Origin: Aphanomyces cochlioides
Taxonomy: Eukaryota > Oomycota > Saprolegniomycetes > Saprolegniales > Verrucalvaceae
Direction of reading: 5' to 3'
DNA length: 64,000 nucleotides
Assembly (NCBI GenBank): GCA_019828595.1
Contig: JAHQRK010000001.1
Coordinates: forward strand, 1,612,001 to 1,676,000
Positions 51,501 to 62,160 of this stretch are shown here, piece by piece (position 1 is the first letter of the stretch; each line of letters starts with the position of its first letter). The position numbers and the translations under genes were made by a program. Below the pieces are notes generated by a model. It was not told the origin of the DNA. It ran no database searches and saw nothing but the letters and a program-made list of their open reading frames with translations.

Positions 51501-52148
51501 GGAATAACCCATAAAGTGCTTGAAACAAGCAGCAACGCCCTGACCTTGAATACCTTGGACAATGTTCGTTGCCATCGCTGAAGCCACTACTGGATCTTCG
51601 CCGAATGTTTCGTAGGTGCGAGGCCATGCCTTGTGGCGAGAGACGTCAAGACAAGGCGTGAACAGCCATGGGATGCCAGCCGCCTTGGTGTCGCGTCCAG
51701 CAGTCGCTCCCATGCTTTTTGCGAAGCTGGGATCAAACGTCGCGCCAATATTCATTTGTTGAGGGAAGAGCACAGCATCCTTGACGTAGGTAGCACCATG
51801 CAATGAGTCAATGCCGTATAAAATCGGGCGACCAGCCTCGGCATGAACGCTTTGGATTTGGGAAATCGTGTCGCGCCATCGAGGGATATCAAAGCTTGCA
51901 ACGTCCGAGTCGTCGTCAATTGCAGTATTCAACATCGAGCCGACGTATTGGTCTGCCAGTTCTTGGACCTTGGCTTTATCGACGGTATAATCGCCCGTCA
52001 TGATGTAATTGATGTTGATCTGTGTCATCGTGCCGATAAGTTCATCGGGAGACATCTCATCCACAATTTTCTGGGCTTGGGCATCCAAGTCCTGGCCGTG
52101 GACAAGGACCAGTGCCTGGGCCAAGAGCAGCGCAATGGCAGTCTTCAT
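48543..52148 (-). CDS. Secreted GH3 beta-glucosidase with three ricin-type beta-trefoil domains
   Basis: 1201 residues from the ATG at 52148, chosen because a clean signal peptide starts there (MKTAIALLLAQALVLVHG); an in-frame Met 22 codons upstream is less likely. GH3 barrel with KHF at 210-212 and nucleophile Asp289 (MMVSDWGEIY), C-terminal sandwich, and fibronectin-III-like domain ending near 790. Three ricin-B-like units of about 125 residues follow, each with a CLDA-type motif and QxW-like NQLWNYD, NQQWKYD and NQKWKYN. Thr/Pro linkers separate the first two units. Extracellular glucan hydrolysis with sugar binding by the lectin tail is the likely role. No lesions; stop TAA. Confidence 0.93.
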   Translation of the reverse strand: MKTAIALLLAQALVLVHGQDLDAQAQKIVDEMSPDELIGTMTQININYIMTGDYTVDKAKVQELADQYVGSMLNTAIDDDSDVASFDIPRWRDTISQIQSVHAEAGRPILYGIDSLHGATYVKDAVLFPQQMNIGATFDPSFAKSMGATAGRDTKAAGIPWLFTPCLDVSRHKAWPRTYETFGEDPVVASAMATNIVQGIQGQGVAACFKHFMGYSATETGKDRDPVTLSRHEIQNIFMPSFKAAIDAGIMTGMGSYVAVNGIPMSANHHLGVDLLRKDLKFDGMMVSDWGEIYLQNEPYHYASSDSDAVLKSMTDASYDMCMVPEDTSFIDYLKDHYYAGRVSLDRIKTSAKRVIKLKLKLDLYKTPVPGADVADQVGDKASQQAALAAARESLVLVKNTNNILPLNPASKKFFLTGSSIDSLGYLCGGWSLRWQGRSDTAIFPKYGRTIRGATAAYINDSSRVTYLEGVDVEGNVPDIMKAKQYAKAADYTIVAIGERTYAELNGNVDPWELPTGMTDYVKELATTGTKIILVLVEGRPRLLNGIAELASAVVFAGLPCELGGEAIADLLFGKINPSGKMSTTYPKTNDQINMATAYYGRHGENCVVNGVESSCPAEWQFGHGLSYTTFTYSNMQLSATDLTPTNNQLTVSVTVNNTGSVAGKESVLLFVKAPNGPETRLLKAFTKVDLAPGKSTVVSFKLNSDDFGRYVNEIGAGLYKSADAGSYLVSFKASTDCQKSTIGDLCKAFTWTPPTAGYYNLYMDSFGVQLSNTADDALALVSPLSGNTRQEWSYTPSLKQLKNRGSGLCLDAYEPVNGGAVHTYACDSTNANQLWNYDATTKQLRHATHAGLCFDNGGDINTAPNMWECLATSHPEFKNQQISFVATKSTTLTTTAAPTTTARPTSSPTSAPTTPPPTTTTAPTRSPTTIPPTTTAPSPASTMYNIVSNGYGLALSNTANDVIAFVTKASGDTLQDWYYNPALKQVKNRGTGLCLDAYQPADGGAVHTYACDSTIANQQWKYDSSTKQLKHSAHNGFCLDMGSSTGEAPNLWSCLASSNPDINNQLFSLKAAVDNTIVMSSFSLVLTNVDSSAIQFQTAKNSLNQQWRFDSTTQLIRSVGTNKCLDAWEGKNDGGVHLYDCSTTNSNQKWKYNANTKQLQHASWTGYCLDIGSATGEAPHLWSCLATTNVDYKIQQVILN

Positions 52149-52621
52149 GATAATTGACAAATGAGCACTTGAACTCCCACGCAGATGTTTGGTCTTTGTG
52201 ACCAATGGTCGCAAACGACGGCAGATTCAATCTGGTCTGTGTTGCTGCACCTCTCACCTTTCGCCCAATTGTTGACAGCCATGGAGCGAGCAACTCGCAG
52301 CCAGGATTGTCTACTCGGCACCAGGACACTCGGAAAGGGCCACAGCGTCAAGACAGGGAAGTGGAATCTCCATTTGGACAACTCTCCCACCTACCTGCAC
52401 TAGCTCCCGCACTTTAAACCGTGAGCAACGACTTTGTACAATGTCAGCCAGGTGGTTGCATTGATTGTCATATGCCATCAACATATAGCAATATCTCATC
52501 AAGCGGCAGCAATCATCGCAGCAACCTGCTGGTCGATATTCAAGCCTCTATTGACACAGTGAACATTGTTCACGACCGGAAATACTCTTCGATTCTCAGC
52601 AGTTGTAACGTTTTATACATT
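52149..52621. other. Upstream region of GH3-lectin gene
   Basis: No gene recognised. Contains the promoter side of the GH3-lectin gene and the left target-duplication of the Copia element (ATTTG, 52622-52626). Confidence 0.4.
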
Positions 52622-52626
52622 ATTTG

Positions 52627-52788
52627 TAACACAATATCAACCACAGAAGGGGAAAACAAAAGTGATTGAGATCGGTTAGGCTAGCTACAAAGACACGCAA
52701 CGTCATGACTGGTCACCACTAAGCGGTGGGACTGACTTGGAGTTTGTATGCCATCTTGTCCGCTGTACAAATGCATTGTATTCTAACA
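52627..52788 (-). repeat. 3' LTR of Copia element
   Basis: Follows the polypurine tract on minus. Flanked outside by ATTTG. Confidence 0.9.
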
Positions 52789-52875
52789 CTTCCCCTCAAG
52801 CAACAATTGCTTGAATTCCAAGAACTTCACATTTGTGAGCGGCTTCGTGAAACCGTCGGCAAGTTGCTCGGAGGT

Positions 52876-54624
52876 TCAGACGTAGGCAAATTGGATCAGT
52901 TTCTTTTCGATGTAATCACGCACTCGATGGAGCCGTACATCAAAGTGCTTAGAACCATCATGATGAATTGGATTCTTGGCAAGACGGATCGCACCCATGT
53001 TGTCCTCGTACAGAACAACAGTCTCTGTGGGACACAGCAATTGGTTCATCAGTTGTCGCAAGTAGAGTGCTTCCGAGACAGCAGAGTTCAGCGCGATGTA
53101 TTCAGCTTCGACCGTAGATGCCGCAACCAGAGTTTGCTTTACACTTCGCCAGGCCAGCGGTTTATCGCCCAGAAGGAAAGCATAACCAGTTTGGCTCTTA
53201 CGGTCGGAAGAGTCAGTAGCGAAATCAGCATCACAGAAACCAACTAAGTGCAACGGTGAGCTCCCGCCAAAAACCAGCTTGTGATCTCGCGTTTTCTTCA
53301 AGTATCGGATTACATTAATTGCAGCTCCATAAAGTTTAGCAGTTGGAGTGGACAGATACCTTGATAAAATGGAGACAGCAAAGCTGATATCGGGGCGTGT
53401 CCATTGTTGCAAGTAAAGTAAGGCGCCGACAAGCTCACGATACGGTAATTTCGTATCTACAATGTCCGTCGCCATAAAAACTGGTCTATCCTTCATCGGA
53501 ACAAGTAGGCCATGCGTTTTAACATCAAACCCCACGAGTAATTGGTCAATGAAGTTGGACTGGCTCAAGTAGATTTCTCGTTTGGCTCGGTCACATGAGA
53601 CACGCACTCCAAGAAAATATTCCAAGTCTCGAAGTTTCTTGATTGCAAACTTTGACTCAAGAAACTTCTCAAACTTGTAAACGAGCTTCATGTCGCGTCC
53701 ACAGACTATCAGATCGTCCACATACACCACCAGATACGCAGCACTATCACCAAGGATGTATACACAGGGATCAGAGGGAGCAGGAACGAATCCAAATAGC
53801 TTGAGGGTCTTGTCAAGAAGCGAGTTCCAGCAACGAGGCGACTGTCTTAATCCATACAGGCTTTTCAAAAGCTTCAAGTAGGGAGTAGTGGCATTGCACC
53901 CCTGAGGCCGTTTGATGTATATCTCATAGTCGACAGTAGGGTTCAGAAATGCCGTATTGATGTCGTATTGTTTGATCTCGTAGTCCCGATGAGCTGCGAT
54001 CGCCAAGACAGCTCGAACAGCTGTAATACGTGCGACAGGGGCATAAGTTTCACCAAAGTCGACGCCGGGTATTTGCATATAACCACCAATGACCAGACGA
54101 GCCTTGAATCTTGCAACTTGGCCATCCTTATCAATTTTCTTCTTGAACACCCAAGTCGTGTCCAAGGATCGCTTGGGACGTATATCAGTTTCACACCACG
54201 TACCGTACTGGTGATGAGACATCAGTTCTTCACTAATTGCTTGTCTCCAACGATCGGCTTCTGGACTCGAAATAGCTTCATTGTAGTTTCGTGGGGTGTC
54301 GTCGATGAACAAGCTTATGTCTACCACAGCAAGACTGTATCCTTCGGCGTATTTTTGGCGCAATACATCAAGTCGTTTGCTTCTTCGGAGCGGTTGTTGC
54401 TTCGGATCTGCGTCGTCTTCAGTATCGGACAGGCGTTTGACGCCACGGCGACGAGGAATCGCACAAGGGGATACTGTAGGTTGCTGATTCGATTCATCGG
54501 GTATGCCATCTTGCGGCGGAGTTTGGTACTCGCCAGGTGGGTCCTCCTCTTGAAATACATGGCCATCATCAACAAAGTCTTCATCGTATGGACCGTACGA
54601 GTCATTCGGCACCTCCGAGTGCAC
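52876..54624 (-). CDS. pol: Copia reverse transcriptase and RNase H (3' part of polyprotein)
   Basis: 582 codons without a stop: typical Copia RT (RSLDTTWVFKKKID, RLVIGGYMQIPGVDF, YDINTAFLNP, LKSLYGLRQSPRCW, catalytic LVVYVDDLIV) and RNase H (FCDADFATD, STVEAEYIAL, ALYEDN-like LYEDNMGAI). This part is open and could be functional, but lacks an in-frame connection to gag. Confidence 0.9.
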   Translation of the reverse strand: MHSEVPNDSYGPYDEDFVDDGHVFQEEDPPGEYQTPPQDGIPDESNQQPTVSPCAIPRRRGVKRLSDTEDDADPKQQPLRRSKRLDVLRQKYAEGYSLAVVDISLFIDDTPRNYNEAISSPEADRWRQAISEELMSHHQYGTWCETDIRPKRSLDTTWVFKKKIDKDGQVARFKARLVIGGYMQIPGVDFGETYAPVARITAVRAVLAIAAHRDYEIKQYDINTAFLNPTVDYEIYIKRPQGCNATTPYLKLLKSLYGLRQSPRCWNSLLDKTLKLFGFVPAPSDPCVYILGDSAAYLVVYVDDLIVCGRDMKLVYKFEKFLESKFAIKKLRDLEYFLGVRVSCDRAKREIYLSQSNFIDQLLVGFDVKTHGLLVPMKDRPVFMATDIVDTKLPYRELVGALLYLQQWTRPDISFAVSILSRYLSTPTAKLYGAAINVIRYLKKTRDHKLVFGGSSPLHLVGFCDADFATDSSDRKSQTGYAFLLGDKPLAWRSVKQTLVAASTVEAEYIALNSAVSEALYLRQLMNQLLCPTETVVLYEDNMGAIRLAKNPIHHDGSKHFDVRLHRVRDYIEKKLIQFAYV

Positions 54625-54639
54625 ACCATCATCTTCCGA

Positions 54640-55648
54640 GCTACTGGTGGGGTGGTTCCTTCACGTTCATCTCCATCCGTGGATACATGCTGCTGGTCAC
54701 CTTCGTTAATTGACTCGCGATCAATGGGATCTGCATTACTGTCATCATGGGACACATTGTCATTGTCTAAACCAACTCCATTGTTGTCATCACGAGAGTC
54801 ATCACGGGAGGGTGCAAATGATGAAGCAGCACCACTTTCGGACGACTCGGTAAAGCCATAAGGAGGATAACTACCAGCGCCAGACTTCCCCTCGGGGGCA
54901 ACATCATCAGTGGGAGACACCGGTTCTGACTCAGACCCATCAACCATATCGTCGTCGTCACGGGGGGCGAGCAAGTCGTCAAGAGTTGATACGTCCGTAG
55001 CGTGTGTCGGATTCGGGATGGCATCATCGACAAAGGTGCAGTGCCTGCTGTACATAACTCGACGAGTACTGAGGTCCAAGACTTTGTAACCAAGTGTGTC
55101 AAAACCCAGAAGGATGCATTTGACGCCGCGATCGTCCAATTTGCGAGTTGAGGGAGACAAGACGAAGCATGTCTGGCCAAATCGAGGAATGTATGACATG
55201 TTTGGCGGTCTACCGCAGAAAGCTTCGATGGGGGTTTTGCCTTCCAAGTGTGTGGCGGGCAGACGATTGCGGAGATAGGCAGCGCATCGAAGAGCATCCG
55301 ACCAGTAGGATTTTGGAAGGTTGGCGTCCTTGAGCATTGCTCGAACCATGGTACCAAGTACACCGCCAGTGCGCTCGGCAATGCCATTGAGCCGTGGTGT
55401 CGCACGAGGGGTAACATGCAATTCGACGCCTCTTCAGCAAGAAATGACTTCAATTGACCGGCAAACTCGCCACCACCGTCGCACTTCACATGCTTGATGC
55501 TAGTGTTGCGCTGAGTCTTGTAGTACGTGAAAAATGGCTTGAAGGCAGTCAGAGCTTCACTCTTGTGACGCAGTGGGGCAACGAAACTAAGCCGATGATC
55601 ATGCGTAACCAGATTCAGTGCACAGGTAAAACCTTCACGCGACGGCAC
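54640..55648 (-). pseudogene. int: Copia integrase core and linker
   Basis: Two overlapping frames. 55648 onward: FTCALNLVTHDHRLSF, KHVKCDGGGEF (second catalytic Asp). Then a frameshift near 55420 to HVTPRATPRLNGIAERTGGVLGTMVRAML (catalytic Glu) and the GKTPIEAFCGRPPN motif, followed by an acidic linker. A further shift near 54640 leads into the RT frame. Confidence 0.85.
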
Positions 55649-57153
55649 GCTGAAAACATTAAGTCCACGCTGACCATATCGTGTAAATCGTCTTGCATCT
55701 TCTCCTTATTGAACATTTGTCGGCGTAGATTCGATTCAAGGCACACGTCGCATGTTGAGAGGGATTGACCAGCGAGGTTGGGCATCGCAAAGCCAGAGGA
55801 ACTAAGCTGTTTGAGCTTGGCAGCAGACGTGCGGCCCATGCGCCGGTGCCACACATCGATCTCCGATACAGCCAAAATTCGTTCTGGAGCGATACATTCG
55901 CCAACCAGCTCATACAAAGCTCCAGATCGCTCAAATAGCAAGACTTCGTGCTGCCCTTTCATCACGACTAAGTCAGACGTATCTTTAGTTCCAAAGTCAT
56001 ATCCTCGCGCATTAAACACCACCAAGGAGAGCAAGGACACACTTGAATCGGAGAAATACAGAACATTGTGGATTGTGCGGGTTCCATTCTTGGTCTTCAC
56101 CACCAGTTTTCCTTGGTACTCTGATGTGACTTTACCATCGCTTGATCCAAAACCTTGTACAACGCGGGGCACAGCAAATTTCTCGACGTCATGCAAGAGG
56201 TGTCTATGCTGTGGGCTACACACATGCACTGTGGAACCGCTGTCACCATACCATCCAGACATCGGTTTCTTTCCACGTACAGCGAGTGCAAAATGAACTT
56301 GCACCGGCTTCTCTTCATCATTTTTCGGGTTCTTCTTCTTCTTGAAAAAGATTCGTTTGCGAGACTTTGGCTTAGGTACTCCATCATCTCCAAACATTTC
56401 AGACGAGGGGCAATCGGGAACTGTGTGGCCGTATGCTTGACACTTGTAACATCGCACCGCGGTGACAGCAAGAACGGCTTCTTTACTTGGTCCAGCCATG
56501 GCAGGGCGACTGCGTCTAAGTGCAGACATCTCGGCGAGCCTACGTTCGTCATCCTCGATCCGCATTTTCAAATTCTTCACGTCACTGGCTGTATATTTGT
56601 CATGAATTTCGTTGAAGAGCGACGTCGATGTGAACTTTGGGTCCAAGTTCAGCAAAACAAACCACGCTTCGTCTTCGGGTGTGATACTGCAACCATACTG
56701 GCGCGCAACTCCAATTAGTCGACTAATGTTGGAGAGATACACCGGTTTGTCTGGACGCATACGGCAAAGGTAAATTTCCTTCATAGCAAGGGCACGTGTA
56801 AATCCGGACGCTTTGCCATAGCGAGTCTCAATGAGCTTCCACAAATCAAAGACCGTTCAGACATCGTCTCCAACAGTGTCAAGGATAATTTGAGAGATTC
56901 TTTCGCGGACTTTGCTCATACACTTCATGTCGTCCATACGCCACTTTCTCCACTCAGTACTCGCCTTGTTCACCACAAAAGCATCACTACCAAGGATTGT
57001 CGAGTCTTGCTCCACTGGTTTGATGATAGAACCATCAAGATGGCCTTCCAGGCCCTTCCCAGCAATATAGATGGACGTTTCTCGCTTCCAGGCCAGATAA
57101 TTTGCAGAGCCAGAGAGCAAGGCAGGTAGAGTTTTGTTTGAGTTTGGGCTCAT
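55615..57153 (-). pseudogene. gag: Copia gag, protease and integrase start
   Basis: One frame from ATG 57153, broken by a TGA at 56857-56859 (DTVGDDV-x-TVFDLWKLIE). Gag with CCHC knuckle CYKCQAYGHTVPDC, a basic stretch KKKKNPK, protease active site WYGDSGSTVHV, then the integrase zinc domain WHRRMGRTS ... CDVC. It goes out of frame near 55640. Confidence 0.88.
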
Positions 57154-57157
57154 AACC

Positions 57158-57319
57158 TAACACAATATCAACCACAGAAGGGGAAAACAAAAGTGATTGA
57201 GATCAGTTAGGCTAGCTACAAAGACACGCAACGTCATGACTGGTCACCACTAAGCGGTGGGACTGACTTGGAGTTTGTATGCCATCTTGTCCGCTGTACA
57301 AATGCATTGTATTCTAACA
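57158..57319 (-). repeat. 5' LTR of Copia element
   Basis: 162 bp matching 52627-52788 with one noticed mismatch (gatcag versus gatcgg), indicating a young insertion despite the coding lesions. The gag ATG (57153) lies only a few bases inside. Confidence 0.9.
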
Positions 57320-57324
57320 ATTTG

Positions 57325-58002
57325 AGCCAGAAGTTGATTGACAGTTCGCGTCGTTGGTGATCACTGATCACCAACGACACGGCCTTACAGCCAACGTGCC
57401 GCCGCCTTTCTCGATGAGAAACAATATAAATAAACAAATCTCTTCTTTGGTGTAAGTTAGGGGCTCTCTCCTCCAAGCCATCCCTGTTGAAAGCTTTGTC
57501 ACCACTGACGGAATTTTTCCAGTCAGTATTTGTCGTACTCACAGTCAGCCATGCCCTGTGGACATTATAGCTTCCCTGTTGCTTTTGTATATCCTCTGTC
57601 ACGTCACGCCTCTGACAAATGGGCGTGGCTTCGGGAATTGCATGATTGTTCAAGAATGCCGAAGTGTTTTATCAACCATCGCAATTGCAGTTGATACCGA
57701 GGAGTACTGCACGCTCTTTACTTGAAAAATTCTGAAATTATCGCCCTCGTGAATGATCCATCGTTTTTGCCCGAGTAGTTCTTTTCTTGGACGTAACATC
57801 GCCATTTACATACAACAAGAAGTGTGCACAGCCTGAAAGACAAAGGAAAATGACTGCAGGTTCATCCAGTCTAATCGTCATTTTCGGTAGAGCACAGCGA
57901 ATACGTTTCATTTGCTGCTTATAAAACTATTCATTTCTAAACTGATTCGACACAAAGTCTAGACCCTATCTATCAGGTATGGATGGTACGGAATCTCTCC
58001 GT
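57325..58002. other. Region downstream of GH3-3, with a short perfect palindrome
   Basis: No gene recognised. It holds a palindrome with 13-base perfect arms around one base at 57351-57377 (tcgttggtgatca), and the 3' flank of the adjacent GH3 pseudogene. Confidence 0.5.
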
Positions 58003-61000
58003 TTAGTTCAAGATGACCTGTTGGTTCTTGTAGTCGGCATCAGTCGTTGCCAAGCAAGACCACATGTGAGGCGCCTCGCCAGTGGTAGTTCCAATGTCCA
58101 AACAGTAGCCAGTCCATGAGGCATGCTGCAATTGTTTGGTGTTGGCATTGTACTTCCACTTTTGGTTGCTGTTGGTTGTGCTGCAGTCATAGAGGTGGAC
58201 ACCGTCGTCGTTCTTGCCTTCCCAAGCATCGAGACACTTGTTGGTGCCGACAGAGCGGATGAGTTGCGTGGTTGAGTCGAATCGCCATTGTTGGTTCAAC
58301 GAGTTCTTGGCTGTTTGGAACTGGATCGCCGAGGAATCGACATTGGTGAGCACACGGCTGAACGAAGACATCACAATCACATTGTCGACCGCGACATTCA
58401 AGGAGAACACTTGGTTCTTGACATCAGGATTCGAGGAAGCCAAGTACGACCACAAGTGAGGAGCTTCACCAGTGGAAGTACCAATGTCCAAGCAGAAACC
58501 AGTATGGACCGAATGCTTGAACTGCTTAACCGATGAATCGTAGTTCCATTGTTGGTTGGCATTGGTTGCGTCGCAGGCATACGTGTGGACAGCACCTCCG
58601 TTTTGTGGTTGGTACGCATCCATGCACAATCCAGTACCGCGGTTCTTGACTTGCTTTAATGAAGGGTTGTAATACCAGTCTTGAAGGGTATCACCAGACG
58701 CTTTCGTCACAAAGGCAATGACATCGTTGGCAGTGTTGGAGAGAGCCAAACCAAATCCATCAGACACAACGTTGTACATTCCAGACGCTTGAGGTGCAGG
58801 GGTAGTAGTTGGAGGGGCCGTTGTTGGAGCAGGAGTAGCCTTGGTAGTTGTGGGAGCAGGTGTTGTAGTTGGCGCAGCAGTTGTCGTCTTGGTCGCGACA
58901 AAGGAAAAGACCTGGTTCTTGAAGTCGGCATTGGAAGTGGCCAAGCATTCCCGCATGTGTGGAGCAGGCTCGGTGGGCGCACCCTTGTCGAAACAGAAAC
59001 CAGTGTGAGTGGCGTGGCGGAGTTGTTTCGTTGTCGTGTCATAATTCCAGAGCTGGTTGACGTTGGTCGAGTCACATGCATAGGTGTGGACTGCGCCACC
59101 ATTTTTTGGCTCATAGGCGTCCAAGCACAAACCAGATCCTCGGTTCTTCAGTTGCTTCAACGATGGCGTGTAGTACCATTCTTGGCGAGTGTTGCCAGAG
59201 GCAGGAGTGACAAGAGCAAGGGCATCGTCAGCGGTGTTCGACAACTGCACACCAAAGCTGTCCATGTACAAGTTGTAGTAACCAGCGGTTGGTGCAGGAG
59301 GAGGAGTTGGGGCAGGAGGGGGAGTCGTTTGGTCGGCCAAGGGAGTCCATGTGAAGGCCTTGCACAGGTCTCCAATTGTGCTCTTTTGGCAATCCGTGGT
59401 GGCCTTGAAAGACACGAGAAATGTACCGGCATCAGCAATCTTTTGAAGTCCAGCGCCAATTTCATTCACCTACCGGCCAAAGTCATCCGACGTCAACGTG
59501 AAGCTGACGACAGTCGATGAGCCAGCAGCCAAATCCACCTTGTTGAATGCCTTAAGCAAACGCGTTTCAGGTCCCTTAGGGGCCTTGACAAACAAGAGAA
59601 CCGATTCCTTGCCGGTAAGGCTACCCGTGTTAGCGACAGTCACCGACACTGTCACTTTGTTGCTTGATGGCGAGAGCGACGTCGCACTGAGTTGCATGTT
59701 GGAGTATGTGAAGGTGGTGTAGCTGAGACCATGGCCGAATTGCCATTCCGCAGGGCAGCTGGAAGTGACACCGTTTACAACGCAGTTGTCGCCTTGGCGG
59801 CCATAGTAATCAGTTCCCATATTGAGTTGATCACTTGGCTTGGGGTACGTGATTGACATCTTGCCGCTTGGGTTGATCTTTCCAAAGATCAAATCAGCAA
59901 TAGCTTCACCACCCAATTCACAAGGCAGGCCGGCATTGACAACGGCCGAGGCAAGTTCGGCAATACCATTCAACAAGCGAGGACGACCTTCGACCAAGAC
60001 CAAGATGATCTTGGTTCCTGTCGTGGCAAGTTGCTTGACGTAGTCCGTCATTCCAGAGGGCAACTCCAATGGGTCCGAGTTACCACTTTGCTCAGCGTAA
60101 GTTCGTTCACCAATGGCCACAATCGTGTAATCGGCAGTCTTGGCATATTTCAAGGCCGTCGTAATGTCTGGCACTTTGCCATCGACATCAACACCTTCGA
60201 GGTACGTGGTGCGGGTAGAATCGTTGATGTAAGCAGCGGCAGCACCTCTGATGGTGCGACCGTACGTGGGGAAGATAGCAGAGTCAGAGCGGCCTTGCCA
60301 ACGAAGAGACCATCCACCGCACAAGTAACCGATGCTGTCAATCGAAGACTCAGTCAAGAAGAACTTCTTGGAGGCAGGGTTCAAAGGCAAGATGTTGTTG
60401 GTGTTCTTGACCAAGACAAGAGATTCTTGGGCCGCAGCCAAGGCAGCTTGTTGACTGGCTTTGTCACCAACTTGACTTACCAAGTCAGCACCTGGCACAG
60501 GTGTGTTGTACAAGTCCAACTTGAGCTTCAGCTTGATAATGCGCTTTGCGGAGGTCTTCAGACGGTCGAGAGTGACTCGTCCGGCATTATAGTGATCTTT
60601 GAGATAGGTAATGAAACTGGTATTGTCCGGCACCATGCACATGTCGTAGGACGAGTTGGTCATGGATCGGAGGACAGCGTCCGAGTTGCTCGAAGCAAAT
60701 CCATAGGGTTGATATTGCAAATACATCTCACCCCAGTCAGAGACCAACATGCCATCCCACTTGAGGTCGTTGCGGAGGAGATCGATACTAGTTTGGCGGT
60801 TGGCAGACATTGGCACGCCGTTCAATTCGATGTAGGAACCCATTCCCGTCATGATTCCGGCATCGATGGCAGCCTTGAACGAAGGCATGAAGATGTTTTG
60901 GATTTCATGCTTGGACAAAGTCACAGGGTCTCGGTCTTTGCCAGTTGCACTGGCGGAATAGCCCATAAAGTGCTTGAAGCAAGCAGCTACACCTTGACCT

Positions 61001-61602
61001 TGAATACCTTGGACGACGTTCGTGGCCATCAAGGAAACTACGAACGGATCTTCACCATACGTTTCGTAGGTACGAGGCCATCCCTTGTGGCGAGAGACAT
61101 CAAGACAGGGAGTAAACACCCATGGGATACCCGCCGCCTTGGTGTCGCGGCCAGCAGTTGATCCCATGGTCTTGGCAAATGTTGGGTTGAAGGTGGCGCC
61201 GATGTTGACCCGTTTGGGGAAAATCACAGCATCCTTGACGTAGTTGGCACCATGGAGAGAGTCCAATCCGTACACAATGGGGCGACCAGCCTTGGCATGG
61301 ATGTTTTGCATTTGTGTGATGGTGTCGCGCCACTGAGCAACAGTAAAGCTAGCAACGTCGGAGCTATCGTTAATCGGAGTGTTCAACATCGAGCCGACAT
61401 ATTGGTTAGCGAGGTCTTGGACCTTGGTTTTATCAACCGTCTTGTCGCTTTTCATGATGTAGTCGATGTTGATTTGGGTCATCGTGCCAATAAGTTCATC
61501 GACGGACATTTTGTCAACGATCGCTTGGGCTTGGGCATCCAAGTCCTGGGCTTGGACAAGTGCCAGTGCTAGGCCCAAGAGAAACACGGCCGATGTCTTC
61601 AT
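58003..61602 (-). pseudogene. GH3-lectin beta-glucosidase with one nonsense codon
   Basis: Full-length paralogue of the 48543-52148 gene in one frame: signal peptide from ATG 61602 (MKTSAVFLLGLALALVQA), GH3 barrel with MLVSDWGEMY nucleophile motif, sandwich and fibronectin-III-like domain, then three ricin-type units ending in TAA. One TAG at 59470-59472 replaces the Tyr of DDFGRYVNEIGAG, cutting the protein just before the end of the catalytic part and removing the lectin tail. No other lesion was seen, so loss is very recent, or a truncated GH3 of about 711 residues is made. The linker between catalytic part and lectins is longer (Pro-rich) than in its paralogue. Confidence 0.88.
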
Positions 61603-62160
61603 GGCAAATGCAAAATGAGCACTGGAAGAGGTGTCAAGCCGCCACGTGATGGAGATTTGCACATTGTATACGAGAGTGGTTTCATACGACGACGACGGCA
61701 GGAGCCGATCTGGTCGGTGATGTTGGACCTCTCACCTTTGGCCGAAATGTTGATTACCCACCTGGTGGACATGACGAGATGATAACTTGACCTTTGTCCA
61801 ACTCGTCGGGAGGAGGCAGAGTGATCTCCATTTGGTCAATCCTCTCTCTCTCTCTAAACCCCGTCCACCACGGTGATTATTCCCTCAAGACCCCTCTCCC
61901 TTTGTAACGACCACACTGAGCAAGACGCGTGAAATCTCGTCAGGGAACCAACCTCATGACGTACAATGTGGCGCCAGCACCTTGTTTGTCTTGACGGCCA
62001 TATGCCCTTGTGCAAATCGACGTCACGTAACAACCTATGGGGTTTCTCATCAAGCGGCTGCAGTCATGTCAATACTGTTGATAGTTCAAGCATCAAAGCC
62101 ACTCTACAATCCCATGGAAATTTTTGAATTTTTATTCTTGGAGTATCCCTCGACATATCA
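61603..62160. other. Upstream region of GH3-3
   Basis: Contains a CT-rich run (ctctctctctct near 61845) and no recognised gene. The promoter of the GH3-3 gene should lie here. Confidence 0.4.

Larger units (their letters stand above)
52627..57319 (-). mobile_element. Ty1/Copia retrotransposon, degenerate coding
   Basis: 4693 bp on minus, bounded by ATTTG at 52622-52626 and 57320-57324. LTRs of 162 bp (57158-57319 and 52627-52788) start TGTTAGAATAC and end GTGTTA, not the usual CA. A polypurine tract (TTGAGGGGAAG on minus) lies beside the 3' LTR. Order gag-PR-INT-RT-RNase H is Copia. At least one stop and three frameshifts break the polyprotein. Confidence 0.92.

Noticed and set aside
50694..51581. 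295-codon plus-strand ORF opposite the GH3 gene, and the 376-codon ORF at 60031-61161
   Set aside because: Antisense shadows of conserved GH3 coding; their apparent similarity to each other follows from GH3 homology.
53968..54861. 297-codon plus-strand ORF opposite the Copia RT
   Set aside because: Antisense shadow; the opposite strand has clear RT motifs.
11739..59472. Several in-frame TAG codons (pol, MULE, GH3-3) as a sign of TAG reassignment
   Set aside because: The mariner-like transposase ends with TAG at a normal position, other genes are broken by TGA, and TAG interruptions occur only in mobile elements and one decayed paralogue. Independent nonsense mutation or readthrough explains them.
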